Shown here one piece after another: positions 1 to 8,714 of a stretch of 64,000 bases of DNA. The DNA comes from Pseudoalteromonas aurantia 208 (GTDB lineage: Bacteria > Pseudomonadota > Gammaproteobacteria > Enterobacterales > Alteromonadaceae). The translations under genes and the position numbers were made by a program. The DNA lies in assembly GCF_014858725.1 (NCBI RefSeq), contig NZ_AQGV01000015.1, positions 124,001 through 188,000 of the forward strand, in the 5' to 3' direction. The notes under the pieces were generated by a model, which saw nothing but the letters and a program-made list of their open reading frames with translations, was not told where the DNA came from and did no database searches. Within the stretch, counting starts at the first letter, position 1, and each line of letters opens with the position of its first letter.

Positions 1-266
1 GCTTCTGCTACGTTATCATCAGGGAATTTGCCAATATCTTCAGCGACAATCGCATCAACCACGTTATCCGATTGTCTTTTGATGCTTTGCGCCTCTCGCA
101 GGCTCCCTAAAATTCCTAAGGTTGCTTTTACCTCAATAACTTCTATGTCGTCTTTTTTATCGCCTTGCTCAGCGTATGCTGAATGACTTAGCATAGTGCT
201 TAATGCAAGTGCGAGAGGAGATAATATAAATATGTTATTTTTATCTTTGCGCTTACTTTTTTTCAT
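1..266 (-). CDS. TonB-dependent receptor, N-terminal fragment
   Basis: This is the first 88 codons of an outer-membrane TonB-dependent receptor; the rest lies outside the window. The reverse-strand reading starts at ATG 266 with a lysine-rich n-region and a hydrophobic stretch ending SHSAYA, a signal peptide. A TonB-box-like DDIEVIEVKA follows, and then the start of the plug domain (GSLREAQSIKRQS, VAEDIGKFPDDNVAEA), a signature of the large Alteromonadales/Xanthomonas receptors for oligosaccharides. It is transcribed in the same direction as the glycosidase operon to its right but is separated by 366 bp and a hairpin, so it probably has its own promoter. The substrate cannot be read from this fragment; the neighbours suggest a sulfated galactoside. 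Confidence 0.85.
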   Translation of the reverse strand, partial: MKKSKRKDKNNIFILSPLALALSTMLSHSAYAEQGDKKDDIEVIEVKATLGILGSLREAQSIKRQSDNVVDAIVAEDIGKFPDDNVAE

Positions 267-419
267 ATGACACGTTCCAATCTAATTATTATTTTTGAAC
301 TAACTTGCTTTGCAATAAATTAATTTGCTTAAACATTTCCCTGTACCAAAAAGAAAAACTTTTTGGCTCTGTTAATTCAATCATATGTAAGTAATTTGAA
401 CGTCTCGAATTAGTAGATA

Positions 420-450
420 TATATCCTGTTATATAACATGGTTGGATATA
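420..450. promoter_or_regulatory. Nested palindrome, possible operator
   Basis: A perfect 12-bp palindrome TGTTATATAACA (427-438) lies inside 7-bp arms TATATCC (420-426) and GGATATA (444-450). It is about 155-185 bp upstream of the receptor start, a plausible operator position. The bound protein is unknown, and AT-rich palindromes also arise by chance. Confidence 0.3.
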
Positions 451-575
451 AGGTGGAAATTATTACGATGTAGCATAAAATAAGTTTATTGTGAGTTCTG
501 CAATGGGAATATTAAATAAGATATGAATGTAATATATACATTAACTTTGTATTTATTCTATAGGAAAAGTATTGT

Positions 576-619
576 GAAAGGGAGTGAAAAAATAAGTGCT
601 TTATTCCCCACTCTCTTTC
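576..619 (-). terminator. Probable terminator of the leftward glycosidase operon
   Basis: Arms GAAAGGGAGTG (576-586) and CACTCTCTTTC (609-619) pair over 11 positions with one wobble. They start 14 bp past the stop of the PLP-dependent lyase, the last gene of the leftward operon. The T-run is modest. Confidence 0.5.
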
Positions 620-632
620 AAATGTGAATTCC

Positions 633-1823
633 TTACTTAATACAACTTAATGCTTGCTCTAAATCAGTGATCAAATCATCGCAGTTTTCAAGGCCAACCG
701 AAATTCTCATATCACCAAGTGAAATCCCCATTTTTTCGAATTGATCAGGGGTTTGTTCTTTTATACAACTGATGGCAGGAGCATATATTAAACTCTCATG
801 CCCGCCCCAACTAACACCTATCTGAAATAGTTCAAGATGATTAAAAAACGACTTAATACTGGCTAAGTGTTTTGTTTTTAGTTGAAAACTCATAAGCCCA
901 CTTACACCGCTCATTTGCGACTCAACTAAGGGCTTTTGCTCGAAGTTATCTAGGCCAGGGTAATTGACATGTTTGATTTTTTTGTGGCGATTTAAAAATT
1001 CAGCTATTTTTTTCGCCGTACTTTGGTGGCGATCCATTCTTAAGTGCAATGTTCTCAGGCTTCTTAGTAAATACCAAGCTTCAACGGGCGCCATTTTAGC
1101 GCCCAAAAGTTCATACTCACGTGCACAGATCGCACTAACCAACTTATCACTCCCAATGAGAACCCCTGAGACTATATCACTATGACCTCCAAGATATTTA
1201 GAACAAGAGTGGAGCTCTAAATCTATCCCCATATTTAGCGGCTTTTGATAAATAGGAGTACTCCAAGTATTGTCAATAATAGTTGCTATATGATTTTTTC
1301 TTGCTAACTGGGATATTTTACGTATGTCTTGCAGTGAAAAAACTACAGAAGAGGGACTTTCTAAGTAAATCAGTTTTGTATTTGACTGAATTGCTTGCTC
1401 TATCTCGTCATTGTCTTTTCCTGAGACAAATGTAACCTGAATGTTCATTTTTGGAATTAAAAAATCATTAATAAAACTGATTGATGGGCCGTAAATATTG
1501 TTTAACGTAATGATATGATCATTATACGATAAAAAGTGGAGCATTCCTGCAGAAACCGCCGCCATTCCTGAAGCAAAAAGTTTGGCTTTTTCACCATTTG
1601 CCAGTTGTGCAATTTTCTTCTCAACAATCGATACTGTTGGATTATTTCCTCTAGTATAAATTGCGTTGTTTATTTTGTCTTCAAATGCCATTTCAATGGC
1701 ATCCCAACTATCAAAAGTAAATAACGAATTTTGGTAGATAGGTGGCACAACAGCACCAAATCGATCGTTTTTTTCTATATTATCATTGATTAATAATGTA
1801 CTGGGTTTAAAGTGATTGGTCAT
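633..1823 (-). CDS. PLP-dependent Cys/Met metabolism lyase (MetB/MetC/methionine gamma-lyase family)
   Basis: This 396-residue enzyme has the normal length for the trans-sulfuration family (fold type I PLP enzymes). Visible motifs are YTRGNNPT (about 56-63), SGMAA (85-89, phosphate binding), the LESPSS loop near 154, and SCSKYLGGHSD with the PLP-binding lysine at about 209. The family includes cystathionine gamma-synthase, beta-lyase and methionine gamma-lyase, and these cannot be separated here. The start codon lies inside the 3' end of the transporter gene (17-bp overlap), which implies translational coupling. Pairing with an NhaC-type transporter suggests uptake and degradation of a sulfur amino acid, unexpected at the end of a glycosidase operon. 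Confidence 0.85.
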   Translation of the reverse strand: MTNHFKPSTLLINDNIEKNDRFGAVVPPIYQNSLFTFDSWDAIEMAFEDKINNAIYTRGNNPTVSIVEKKIAQLANGEKAKLFASGMAAVSAGMLHFLSYNDHIITLNNIYGPSISFINDFLIPKMNIQVTFVSGKDNDEIEQAIQSNTKLIYLESPSSVVFSLQDIRKISQLARKNHIATIIDNTWSTPIYQKPLNMGIDLELHSCSKYLGGHSDIVSGVLIGSDKLVSAICAREYELLGAKMAPVEAWYLLRSLRTLHLRMDRHQSTAKKIAEFLNRHKKIKHVNYPGLDNFEQKPLVESQMSGVSGLMSFQLKTKHLASIKSFFNHLELFQIGVSWGGHESLIYAPAISCIKEQTPDQFEKMGISLGDMRISVGLENCDDLITDLEQALSCIK

Positions 1824-3291
1824 AATTTTTTACGCCACCTTCGGATATTAATGATGTGGATTTAAAAACTCGGCTGTTGTAAAAACCAACGCCAAAAATA
1901 GCAAATATAAATGCGATAGATATATTAATTATTGATAGGAACTGCCATTGCCAGTAGTCAATAATAGATACACCTAATGTTGAGAAGATAAAAACCGAGG
2001 TTGTACTCCACGGAATCAAACTTTCTATCATGGTACCTGTATCTTCTAAAGAACGGGAAAGAACTGGTTTCGGTAAATGAAACTCATCATATTTGTTGCT
2101 AAATGCCTCGCCAATAATAAAACTATTAGCGTACTGGCTTGAAGTTAATGCATTTGTTAGCGCAGAAGAGAGTAAAGTGGTAATTACCAGCATGCTTTGG
2201 GTTTTTATTTTTTTTAAAATGTAATGTATGACCGTGGGTAATGCGTTGATCCGGTCAATGGCGCCGACATAGATAAACACCATAATGGTGATTATAATGG
2301 GGTCGATTAAGGCATATAGCCCACCTCGATTGAATAAGCTCGCTAACATTGGAGTAAGTGTGGTTGTTAAAGGTTGACTTTGGACCATGTCATACGTGAA
2401 ACCTTTATAGACTGTTTGCACTATATTATCTAATGATGAAGATTGAATGATAGCGGCTAACACACATGCTAAAAGTGATGAAGCAATTAAGGTTGGCAAC
2501 GGAGGTTGTTTTAATATTGAACCTACCATGATAATTAAAGGCGGGAGTAATAATAGCGCGTTGATGTTGAACATAGTTTCAATAGTGCTGAGCGTATTAT
2601 TTAATAATGAAGCCGTATTTAGTTGTGCGCTTGTAGACGGGTAAAAGTAGTCAAGGGAAAAAAATAGACCGGCCGAAATAATTGCCGATGGGAAGGTTGT
2701 TGTTCTCATTGCTTTAATATGGTCTGTTAGAGGAACTTTAACAGCAATGGCGGCAATATTGGTAGTATCTGATAAAGGAGACATTTTATCGCCAAAGTAT
2801 GCACCGCCGATGACAGCCCCTGCCGTAATACCTACATCGGCACCTACGACCGTGCTAACAGAGATAATGACTAATCCAATGGTTGCTATTGCGCCCCAAG
2901 ATGTGCCTGTACACATAGAGAAAAGTATCGGAATAACAAACGCATAAAAATAAATGTGTTCGGCTGTAATTAGTTTTAAGCCAACATAGATCAGAAGTGG
3001 AATAGTACCTGAAATCATCCATGTGCCTATTAATATGCCAATTGCAAATAATAATAGTACTGTAGGTAAAGCTTGGGTGAGGCGTTTGGTGAGCGAGTCT
3101 TGAATTTGATCCCAAGAGTAGCCGAGAAACATAAGTTGGATAACGACAAATACTGCTGAGAACAAAAATATAACTTCTAATGAGAAAGCACTTTGTTCAA
3201 ACATCAATGGTCGTAGAATTAACCCGTACACGACAGTTAAAAGCAATGACAAGATCGAAATAAATGATTGTAATACGTGCTTACTTTTCAT
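1807..3291 (-). CDS. NhaC-family Na+/H+ antiporter-type membrane transporter
   Basis: The product is a 494-residue polytopic inner-membrane protein of about 11-12 hydrophobic segments. It contains NhaC/IT-superfamily signatures such as CTGTSWGAIATIG, GGAYFGDKMSPLSDTTN and a C-terminal TGTMIESLIPWSTTS. NhaC proteins are annotated as sodium/proton antiporters, but paired members of the family also exchange organic or amino acids. A ribosome binding site AGGGA precedes ATG 3291. The gene is 39 bp downstream of GH97 and overlaps the PLP lyase by 17 bp. Given that partner, import of a sulfur amino acid or exchange of its product is a reasonable guess. Confidence 0.85.
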   Translation of the reverse strand: MKSKHVLQSFISILSLLLTVVYGLILRPLMFEQSAFSLEVIFLFSAVFVVIQLMFLGYSWDQIQDSLTKRLTQALPTVLLLFAIGILIGTWMISGTIPLLIYVGLKLITAEHIYFYAFVIPILFSMCTGTSWGAIATIGLVIISVSTVVGADVGITAGAVIGGAYFGDKMSPLSDTTNIAAIAVKVPLTDHIKAMRTTTFPSAIISAGLFFSLDYFYPSTSAQLNTASLLNNTLSTIETMFNINALLLLPPLIIMVGSILKQPPLPTLIASSLLACVLAAIIQSSSLDNIVQTVYKGFTYDMVQSQPLTTTLTPMLASLFNRGGLYALIDPIIITIMVFIYVGAIDRINALPTVIHYILKKIKTQSMLVITTLLSSALTNALTSSQYANSFIIGEAFSNKYDEFHLPKPVLSRSLEDTGTMIESLIPWSTTSVFIFSTLGVSIIDYWQWQFLSIINISIAFIFAIFGVGFYNSRVFKSTSLISEGGVKNYDQSL

Positions 3292-3330
3292 AAATATCCC
3301 TATTGGTTAGCGGTAATACTATTGTGCATT

Positions 3331-5316
3331 TCATTGGGCTTCCTTAATGATTGCAGCGGCGCCACCGCTTGGGGCGAGGTTAAGTATGAAAGTAGAGTTA
3401 TGAGTTACAGACTTAGTTTCAATTTTATGGTCACTGGCGAATTTATCGGCATTTGCCCCATCTTTAAATAATGTCATTTCAAAGCGCTTATTGGTGGGCA
3501 AAAATGATAGGTCAACATTGATTTTGTGCTCGTTACTGTTCCCCATGGCACCAAGGTACCATTGTGTACCGTTGCGTCTGGCAATAACAATATGGTCTGC
3601 CAGCTTCGCGGATATCACGTGAGTCTCATCCCATACGGTTGGAATTGCAGTTATAAACTCTGTGGTTTGTGACTCTTTAGCATAGGCAGAAGGACTATCG
3701 GCAAGCATCTGAAGAGGACTTTCATAAACGATATACATTGCGACTTGATGGGCTCTAGTTGTTTTGCTCATAGGTCTAGCAAAGCTTATTGAGAAATTGC
3801 TGGGCTGTGCATTATTTATTGCGCCTGGAGTGTAGTCCATCGGCCCTGCGAGCTGGCGAATGAACGGCAAGGTCAAATTATGTTCTGCCGTAATGTAATT
3901 GGCCCATTTATTATGCTCTAGCCCTCGTACCCCTTCACGCGTTATGACATTTGGGTAAGCTCTTCGTAGGCCAGCAGGTTTATAAGAGCCATGAAAATTC
4001 ACAAGCAACTTTCTTTTTGCGGTTTCTTGTGCAATTTTCCAGTAGTAATTAACCATAGCTTGGTCATCTCTTTGCATAAAGTCGACTTTAATACCGGCAG
4101 CGCCCCAATGTGCAAATAGATCTAATGCTTCGGTGAGTTGGGTGTCTAACGTTTTCCAGATAACCCATAGGATAACGTCGACATTTTTTAACTTTCCATA
4201 GGCAATGATTTCCTTAACATCGATGTCTTCAACAACATTCGTAACACTATCTAAATGGTGCCAACCCTCATCTAGAATGATATATTCGATGCCGTTCTTT
4301 GCCGCAAAGTCTATGTAGTATTTGTACGTTTGAGTATTGATACCGGCAATAAAATCAACCCCATACAAATTGTTTGCATTCCACCAATCCCATGCAACTT
4401 GGCCAGGCTTAACCCATGACGGATTGATAGCTAGCTCGTTTGCCAATAAATAACTTAATTGGTTGGTTAAAAGCTCGCTGTCATCTTTGGATATAGCAAG
4501 AATTCGCCATGGAAAAGACCTTGAATTCGGCTGTGGCGCTAACTTTGATTCAAATATAAAAGGAGAACGCTGTTCAATAAGCTCATTTCTATCAGATCCT
4601 TTTTGTAATTTAGATGAAACTATTGTTTTTGGGAATGTTGCCCTTAAGCTTTCTCTTCCTGTACCTTGTAGCCACATACCAGGATAGTCTTTTAGCCCAG
4701 ACTCGGTAATAACGAGTTTACTCTTATTAAACTCTACCATTAGCGGCAAACTTGCAAACTCACTCTCTGTTATAGTGCTTAGCTGTTTTGACTCGTAAGT
4801 ACGTTCGTTATGGGAAACAAAACTATTTTCTGCGGGAAATAATGTACGCGTACTATCTATGAATTCGAACAGTGCAAGTTCATTTTTAATCGCAAAATGG
4901 TCATCCATAAAGGCGTTGAATCGATACGCAACGCCACTATTGAATACTCTAAAGTTAACAGTTTGCTGGTTATCAAAAATCATGGTTATTTGGTTGTAGT
5001 GTTCGACAATTTGCGCTGATTTTTGTTTAATATGTGGAGTTAATAATCTATTTTGTGATGACCTTTTTATATTTTTTACAGTTATAGGACTATGAGTCTC
5101 TTCAGGTTCGTTAAAATATAACGCTGCTGTTGCTTTAGAGATAATCATATTTCCTGAGACAGAGATAGAATATTCAATGGGATAGGTTTGCGATAGTAAT
5201 ACCTCTATGGAACCGTCAGGAGATGTGACTTGCAACGGTTTTGCAAACACCGAAACGTGAATATTGAAGAGTAAAAGCGTGATAAATACACAGATAATGC
5301 GATATAGATAATTCAT
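3331..5316 (-). CDS. Glycoside hydrolase family 97, probable retaining alpha-galactosidase type
   Basis: This 661-residue exported enzyme starts with a signal peptide (residues 1-25) and has the GH97 order: N-terminal beta-sandwich, catalytic barrel from about 300, C-terminal beta domain. VAWDWWNANN (308-317), ILDEGWHH (347-354), GIKVDFMQRDDQ with Asp412, and TREGVRG with Glu461 are visible. In GH97, retaining alpha-galactosidases use an Asp nucleophile in the KVDF position, while inverting alpha-glucosidases (SusB type) use glutamates elsewhere. Asp412 and Glu461 therefore point to the retaining subgroup. The regulator next to the operon resembles MelR, the alpha-galactoside activator of E. 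coli, which supports this independently. It lies 59 bp after the upstream glycosidase gene. Confidence 0.88.
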   Translation of the reverse strand: MNYLYRIICVFITLLLFNIHVSVFAKPLQVTSPDGSIEVLLSQTYPIEYSISVSGNMIISKATAALYFNEPEETHSPITVKNIKRSSQNRLLTPHIKQKSAQIVEHYNQITMIFDNQQTVNFRVFNSGVAYRFNAFMDDHFAIKNELALFEFIDSTRTLFPAENSFVSHNERTYESKQLSTITESEFASLPLMVEFNKSKLVITESGLKDYPGMWLQGTGRESLRATFPKTIVSSKLQKGSDRNELIEQRSPFIFESKLAPQPNSRSFPWRILAISKDDSELLTNQLSYLLANELAINPSWVKPGQVAWDWWNANNLYGVDFIAGINTQTYKYYIDFAAKNGIEYIILDEGWHHLDSVTNVVEDIDVKEIIAYGKLKNVDVILWVIWKTLDTQLTEALDLFAHWGAAGIKVDFMQRDDQAMVNYYWKIAQETAKRKLLVNFHGSYKPAGLRRAYPNVITREGVRGLEHNKWANYITAEHNLTLPFIRQLAGPMDYTPGAINNAQPSNFSISFARPMSKTTRAHQVAMYIVYESPLQMLADSPSAYAKESQTTEFITAIPTVWDETHVISAKLADHIVIARRNGTQWYLGAMGNSNEHKINVDLSFLPTNKRFEMTLFKDGANADKFASDHKIETKSVTHNSTFILNLAPSGGAAAIIKEAQ

Positions 5317-5375
5317 AAGTATCTTTATTTTTATTTATTAATGATATGGGGGCTGTGAGCCCCCATTATAGGGTT

Positions 5376-7379
5376 TCAATCGAATGTGTAGGTAATGGGC
5401 GCAATGCCATCCCAGTCAAATTTATCTATTTGACTATCATGCGTAATGACAATTTCAAATTTATTTATTTTGCGTTCTACACAAATATCAAACTCTTGTT
5501 TAAACGCTTTAATTGATTTTAAACACATACTCGGCCATTCACTAGGAAGGTAAGGTGCAAGTTGAAAGCGATTAAAACCAAGTGGTTCGATACCGAATAT
5601 ACCTTCAGTGACAACACGCGCATACAGTGCGCTTTCAGCAGATAAGTGGCGTTGATTACCCTCAGGCCATGCTTCTACGGCGTATGGAACATGTTCCCCT
5701 AAAAGACGTTTCCTTGAGTAATATTTAAAATAACGCATGGCTATATCGGTTTCGCCCGCCGCAAAAATACCTCTAAATGCATATAAGGTTGCACGATCCC
5801 AAAACGTATTATTACCTGCTTCGGTGTAAATACCGTCAGCACTCCATAACTGTGGAGACAATAATGCATTTAAAGTGTCTTGTTTTTTATCAAAAATACC
5901 CATGGTTAAAGGCAGCGCAATCCAAGACCTTAATTTAGTGTTCCCTTTAAAATACTGGTAGGTATCATAGCCTTGTACGTTAGCTGAAAAGTAGTTATTC
6001 ATATCAGCTTTAAGCTTAAATGCACGTTTGCTGTAACCAACTGACTTGACTTCATTTCCGAGCTGGTCGTGCAAATTTGATGTTGTCTTTAGCGCCCCAT
6101 ACGTTAGCATGTTAGTACTTAGATTGTACTGGCCTGTTTTAAACCTTCCTTCTAATTCATCACTGTCTGATCCTATGACACCTTCGCTATTCATTTGTTT
6201 AAAGCTGTACTCTAGGCACCAATCAATCAACGGCGTTAATTCGCGGGCAATTTTTTCATCAGCAAAACTTAGAGCAAAACGGCTAGCGCCATAGGCAATC
6301 ATTGCGCAATCTCCCCGGTCACCGGCACCATTCCAGATGTCGACACCTTCAGCAATAATAGACGATGGTATGGGATCGAACTTATCATTCATAAACCGAG
6401 CAAAATGACGGTAACTATTTACTGCCGATTCATTGCCATTGTTATCACCTAGAAAAGGAAAAAACGGGTTGATATACTCAGCTTGGTCATTTGCCCATAA
6501 CGCAGCATAATAACGCCCGCCACCAGGGCCGTGCATTAGTCCACCTTTGGTGCGATAAATACTTTCTGCGGCGCGCAACTTCGAAAATTGAAACATTTGA
6601 TTTAATATCGGGTCGGGCGTTTCGAGTACCAAAGCATGATTTAAGCTAGCAATATAGCTCAGGCGTTTTTTCAGTTCGTCTTGACTGTTAAAATCTCTAT
6701 TTTCAGCTGTTTTCGTCGCGACAAATTGAGCACTGAATTGGATAGAATCACCAGAATTTAGAGCTGTTTTAGGTATTGCATTACTTTTAGCTGTAATTGT
6801 ATATGCGCCGTAAACCCCGTCTTTTGTAGGTGTTTTAAATTGGTAATTCAGGGAGGCAATTTCAACGTTTTGTGATGAATTACCTGTGTTAGTTATTTTA
6901 TAGGTTTCAATTAAAGCTGGGTGTTTGGTACTTGGTGATAATACGCGAGTTAGCGTTAAATTATCGCGAAGTGAACTGGTCAATGTCAGTACACCATTAA
7001 AACTCACGTCTGTCAGTTTCTCTGACTTATAGAGGACGTCATTGATATAAATATTGGGTGAAATGGCGGTAGGAAATTCATGAATAAGACTTGCATGTGT
7101 ATCATTTGGAACCGTTCGTAACATAGGCCAAACAATTTTCCGATTAAGGACTAAATTGCCTATTTCATTATTTCCATAATAGATGATTGCAGATAATTTT
7201 TCGCCGCTAAATTCCAAATGATCATTATGTTGATTCTTTACTTGCCAAGTGATCGTATCGTTGTCGAGTACCCATCGATTATTTAATGTGTTTGCTAAGT
7301 CATCAAGCTTATTATTAACCGAACAAGCAACGGTTAAACATGATAAGCCAACCAATATAAACGCTTTATTTCCTAACAC
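5376..7379 (-). CDS. Exported six-hairpin-type glycosidase lipoprotein
   Basis: The 667-residue protein begins with a lipoprotein-like signal (lipid-modified Cys probably residue 19, in LTVAC), so it is likely anchored to the outer membrane. About 250 residues of beta-sandwich-like sequence are followed by an alpha/alpha-barrel-like region containing GGLMHGPGGGRYYAALWANDQAEY, NTFWDRATLYAFRG and PYAVEAWPEGNQRHLSAESALYARVVTEG. This architecture is that of six-hairpin glycosidases, but I cannot assign the GH family or substrate. It uses a GTG start at 7379 with GGAG six bases upstream; an overlapping ATG is out of frame. It is first in the leftward operon and lies 97 bp downstream of the regulator. 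Confidence 0.72.
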   Translation of the reverse strand: MLGNKAFILVGLSCLTVACSVNNKLDDLANTLNNRWVLDNDTITWQVKNQHNDHLEFSGEKLSAIIYYGNNEIGNLVLNRKIVWPMLRTVPNDTHASLIHEFPTAISPNIYINDVLYKSEKLTDVSFNGVLTLTSSLRDNLTLTRVLSPSTKHPALIETYKITNTGNSSQNVEIASLNYQFKTPTKDGVYGAYTITAKSNAIPKTALNSGDSIQFSAQFVATKTAENRDFNSQDELKKRLSYIASLNHALVLETPDPILNQMFQFSKLRAAESIYRTKGGLMHGPGGGRYYAALWANDQAEYINPFFPFLGDNNGNESAVNSYRHFARFMNDKFDPIPSSIIAEGVDIWNGAGDRGDCAMIAYGASRFALSFADEKIARELTPLIDWCLEYSFKQMNSEGVIGSDSDELEGRFKTGQYNLSTNMLTYGALKTTSNLHDQLGNEVKSVGYSKRAFKLKADMNNYFSANVQGYDTYQYFKGNTKLRSWIALPLTMGIFDKKQDTLNALLSPQLWSADGIYTEAGNNTFWDRATLYAFRGIFAAGETDIAMRYFKYYSRKRLLGEHVPYAVEAWPEGNQRHLSAESALYARVVTEGIFGIEPLGFNRFQLAPYLPSEWPSMCLKSIKAFKQEFDICVERKINKFEIVITHDSQIDKFDWDGIAPITYTFD

Positions 7380-7478
7380 ATCCTACTCCAAGCTTTTTAA
7401 TATTATAATTATTGAAGCATTTTGCTTTTGTAATAACGTATCGTTAATCACTTAATAGTTCCCAAAAACTAACTTTCG

Positions 7479-8381
7479 TTAAGTTTCTGCTGTAGTATTG
7501 TCGTGTGCCTTGGCGATATCATTTCTAAATTGTTGCGGGGTTTTATCAAACTCTCTTTGAAAAATATCGTAAAAACGGCTAATTGAGCCAAACCCTGCTT
7601 GTAACGCAATGCTTAGTACTGCGTCATTTGTGTCAATTAATAGCGCTTGGGCATGTTGCAGCCTTAATTTATTAATGTATTGTTTAATAGAAATTTTCAT
7701 GACTCTATGGAACAATTTCATTGCGTAGTTCGGGTGCAGTCCGGTGATGTTTGCAACGTCATCTATGGTTATCTTTTGATCATAGTGGTCAGCGATATAC
7801 TGTAAAATGACTTCTATATGACATAGGCCACTGACGATCGATTTTTTGTCTGTTAATTCTGTCGTATTGGATAGGTTAAATGTGCTGTAAGGCTCTAAAG
7901 ACATTCTACGTATCCTGTTTCGGATTTCGTCAATGACTTGCATGATCAATGGTAATTTTTTACTCGCTAAATCATTTTCCCACATTGAGGTGGTTAGTTG
8001 GTCGCCCAGATGTAAGTTATCAGCAACCAGTACTTCACCATGTAATATCTCACTAATAAATTCATCTGAAAATCGCCAAGATAAAAATGCATGTAAAGGA
8101 ATATATATATTTACCATTTCCCCATCACCTTCAGATGCAATCATTTGATGAGGAATTGACGCCCAAAAAATAATCATTTTCCCTTCAGGCACACTTATTT
8201 TTTGGCCATTTATCAGATAATCTGCAGAGCATCCGAATAGGTAATTTATTTCTACATGACCATGCCAATGGCTAGAATCCATAATTTTAGGGCTGTGTCG
8301 TTGGAACCCCCAAGAGTTTTCATGCCCCTGTACCTCTAATGGACTATTTTCATTAAATTTTATTCTACTGACCCAGTCCAT
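7479..8381 (-). CDS. AraC-family regulator, MelR-like
   Basis: This 300-residue regulator has an N-terminal cupin sensor (WHGHVEINYLFG, NGQKISVPEGKMIIFWA, PHQM) and a C-terminal double helix-turn-helix from about 195 (DDVANITGLHPNYAMKLFHR; SIALQAGFGSISRFYDIFQR). Both halves resemble E. coli MelR as I remember it, including WHGH, INGQ/FWA.xPHQ, the NYAM.xFxRVM helix and SRFYxxF. MelR activates alpha-galactoside genes in response to melibiose. The gene lies just upstream of the glycosidase operon and faces the sulfatase, so it most likely controls both in response to an alpha-galactoside. AAGGG lies six bases before ATG 8381. The actual ligand is inferred. Confidence 0.88.
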   Translation of the reverse strand: MDWVSRIKFNENSPLEVQGHENSWGFQRHSPKIMDSSHWHGHVEINYLFGCSADYLINGQKISVPEGKMIIFWASIPHQMIASEGDGEMVNIYIPLHAFLSWRFSDEFISEILHGEVLVADNLHLGDQLTTSMWENDLASKKLPLIMQVIDEIRNRIRRMSLEPYSTFNLSNTTELTDKKSIVSGLCHIEVILQYIADHYDQKITIDDVANITGLHPNYAMKLFHRVMKISIKQYINKLRLQHAQALLIDTNDAVLSIALQAGFGSISRFYDIFQREFDKTPQQFRNDIAKAHDNTTAET

Positions 8382-8714
8382 ATCGAACCCTTAGTTACGA
8401 TTACGGTACAAACGCTAAACTAATCTATTGATTAAAACAATATGAAGGTTGTTTTTCGGGAATAAATAGTACAAAAACAGGATACGATGGCCGAGTATGC
8501 AAATTAAACTGGTTATAAGGTACAGGCCTTCTTTTACACAAATTAGTTACCTTATTATTCGGGAAGTTTTAATACGAGTTTAAGAAGTAAAGCGGTGTTA
8601 TTGAAGGTTATAGTGAATTGATTCACAGCATCTAGGTACATCGTTGTAATATGTTTAGTTAAACTGAATCAGCCATCTAGGGTAACCACATAATAATTAT
8701 TAGGCAGGTAAAGT
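8382..8714. promoter_or_regulatory. Divergent promoter region between regulator and sulfatase
   Basis: These 333 AT-rich bases separate the leftward MelR-like gene from the rightward sulfatase and must hold both promoters. I did not find a convincing repeated operator by eye. MelR-type activators bind about 18-bp degenerate direct sites that are hard to recognise without alignment. Confidence 0.45.

Larger units (their letters stand above)
267..632. other. Intergenic region upstream of the receptor
   Basis: These 366 AT-rich bases hold no convincing gene. They contain a hairpin just past the PLP-lyase stop (576-619) and a nested palindrome (420-450). The remainder is presumably the promoter of the leftward receptor gene. 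Confidence 0.6.
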
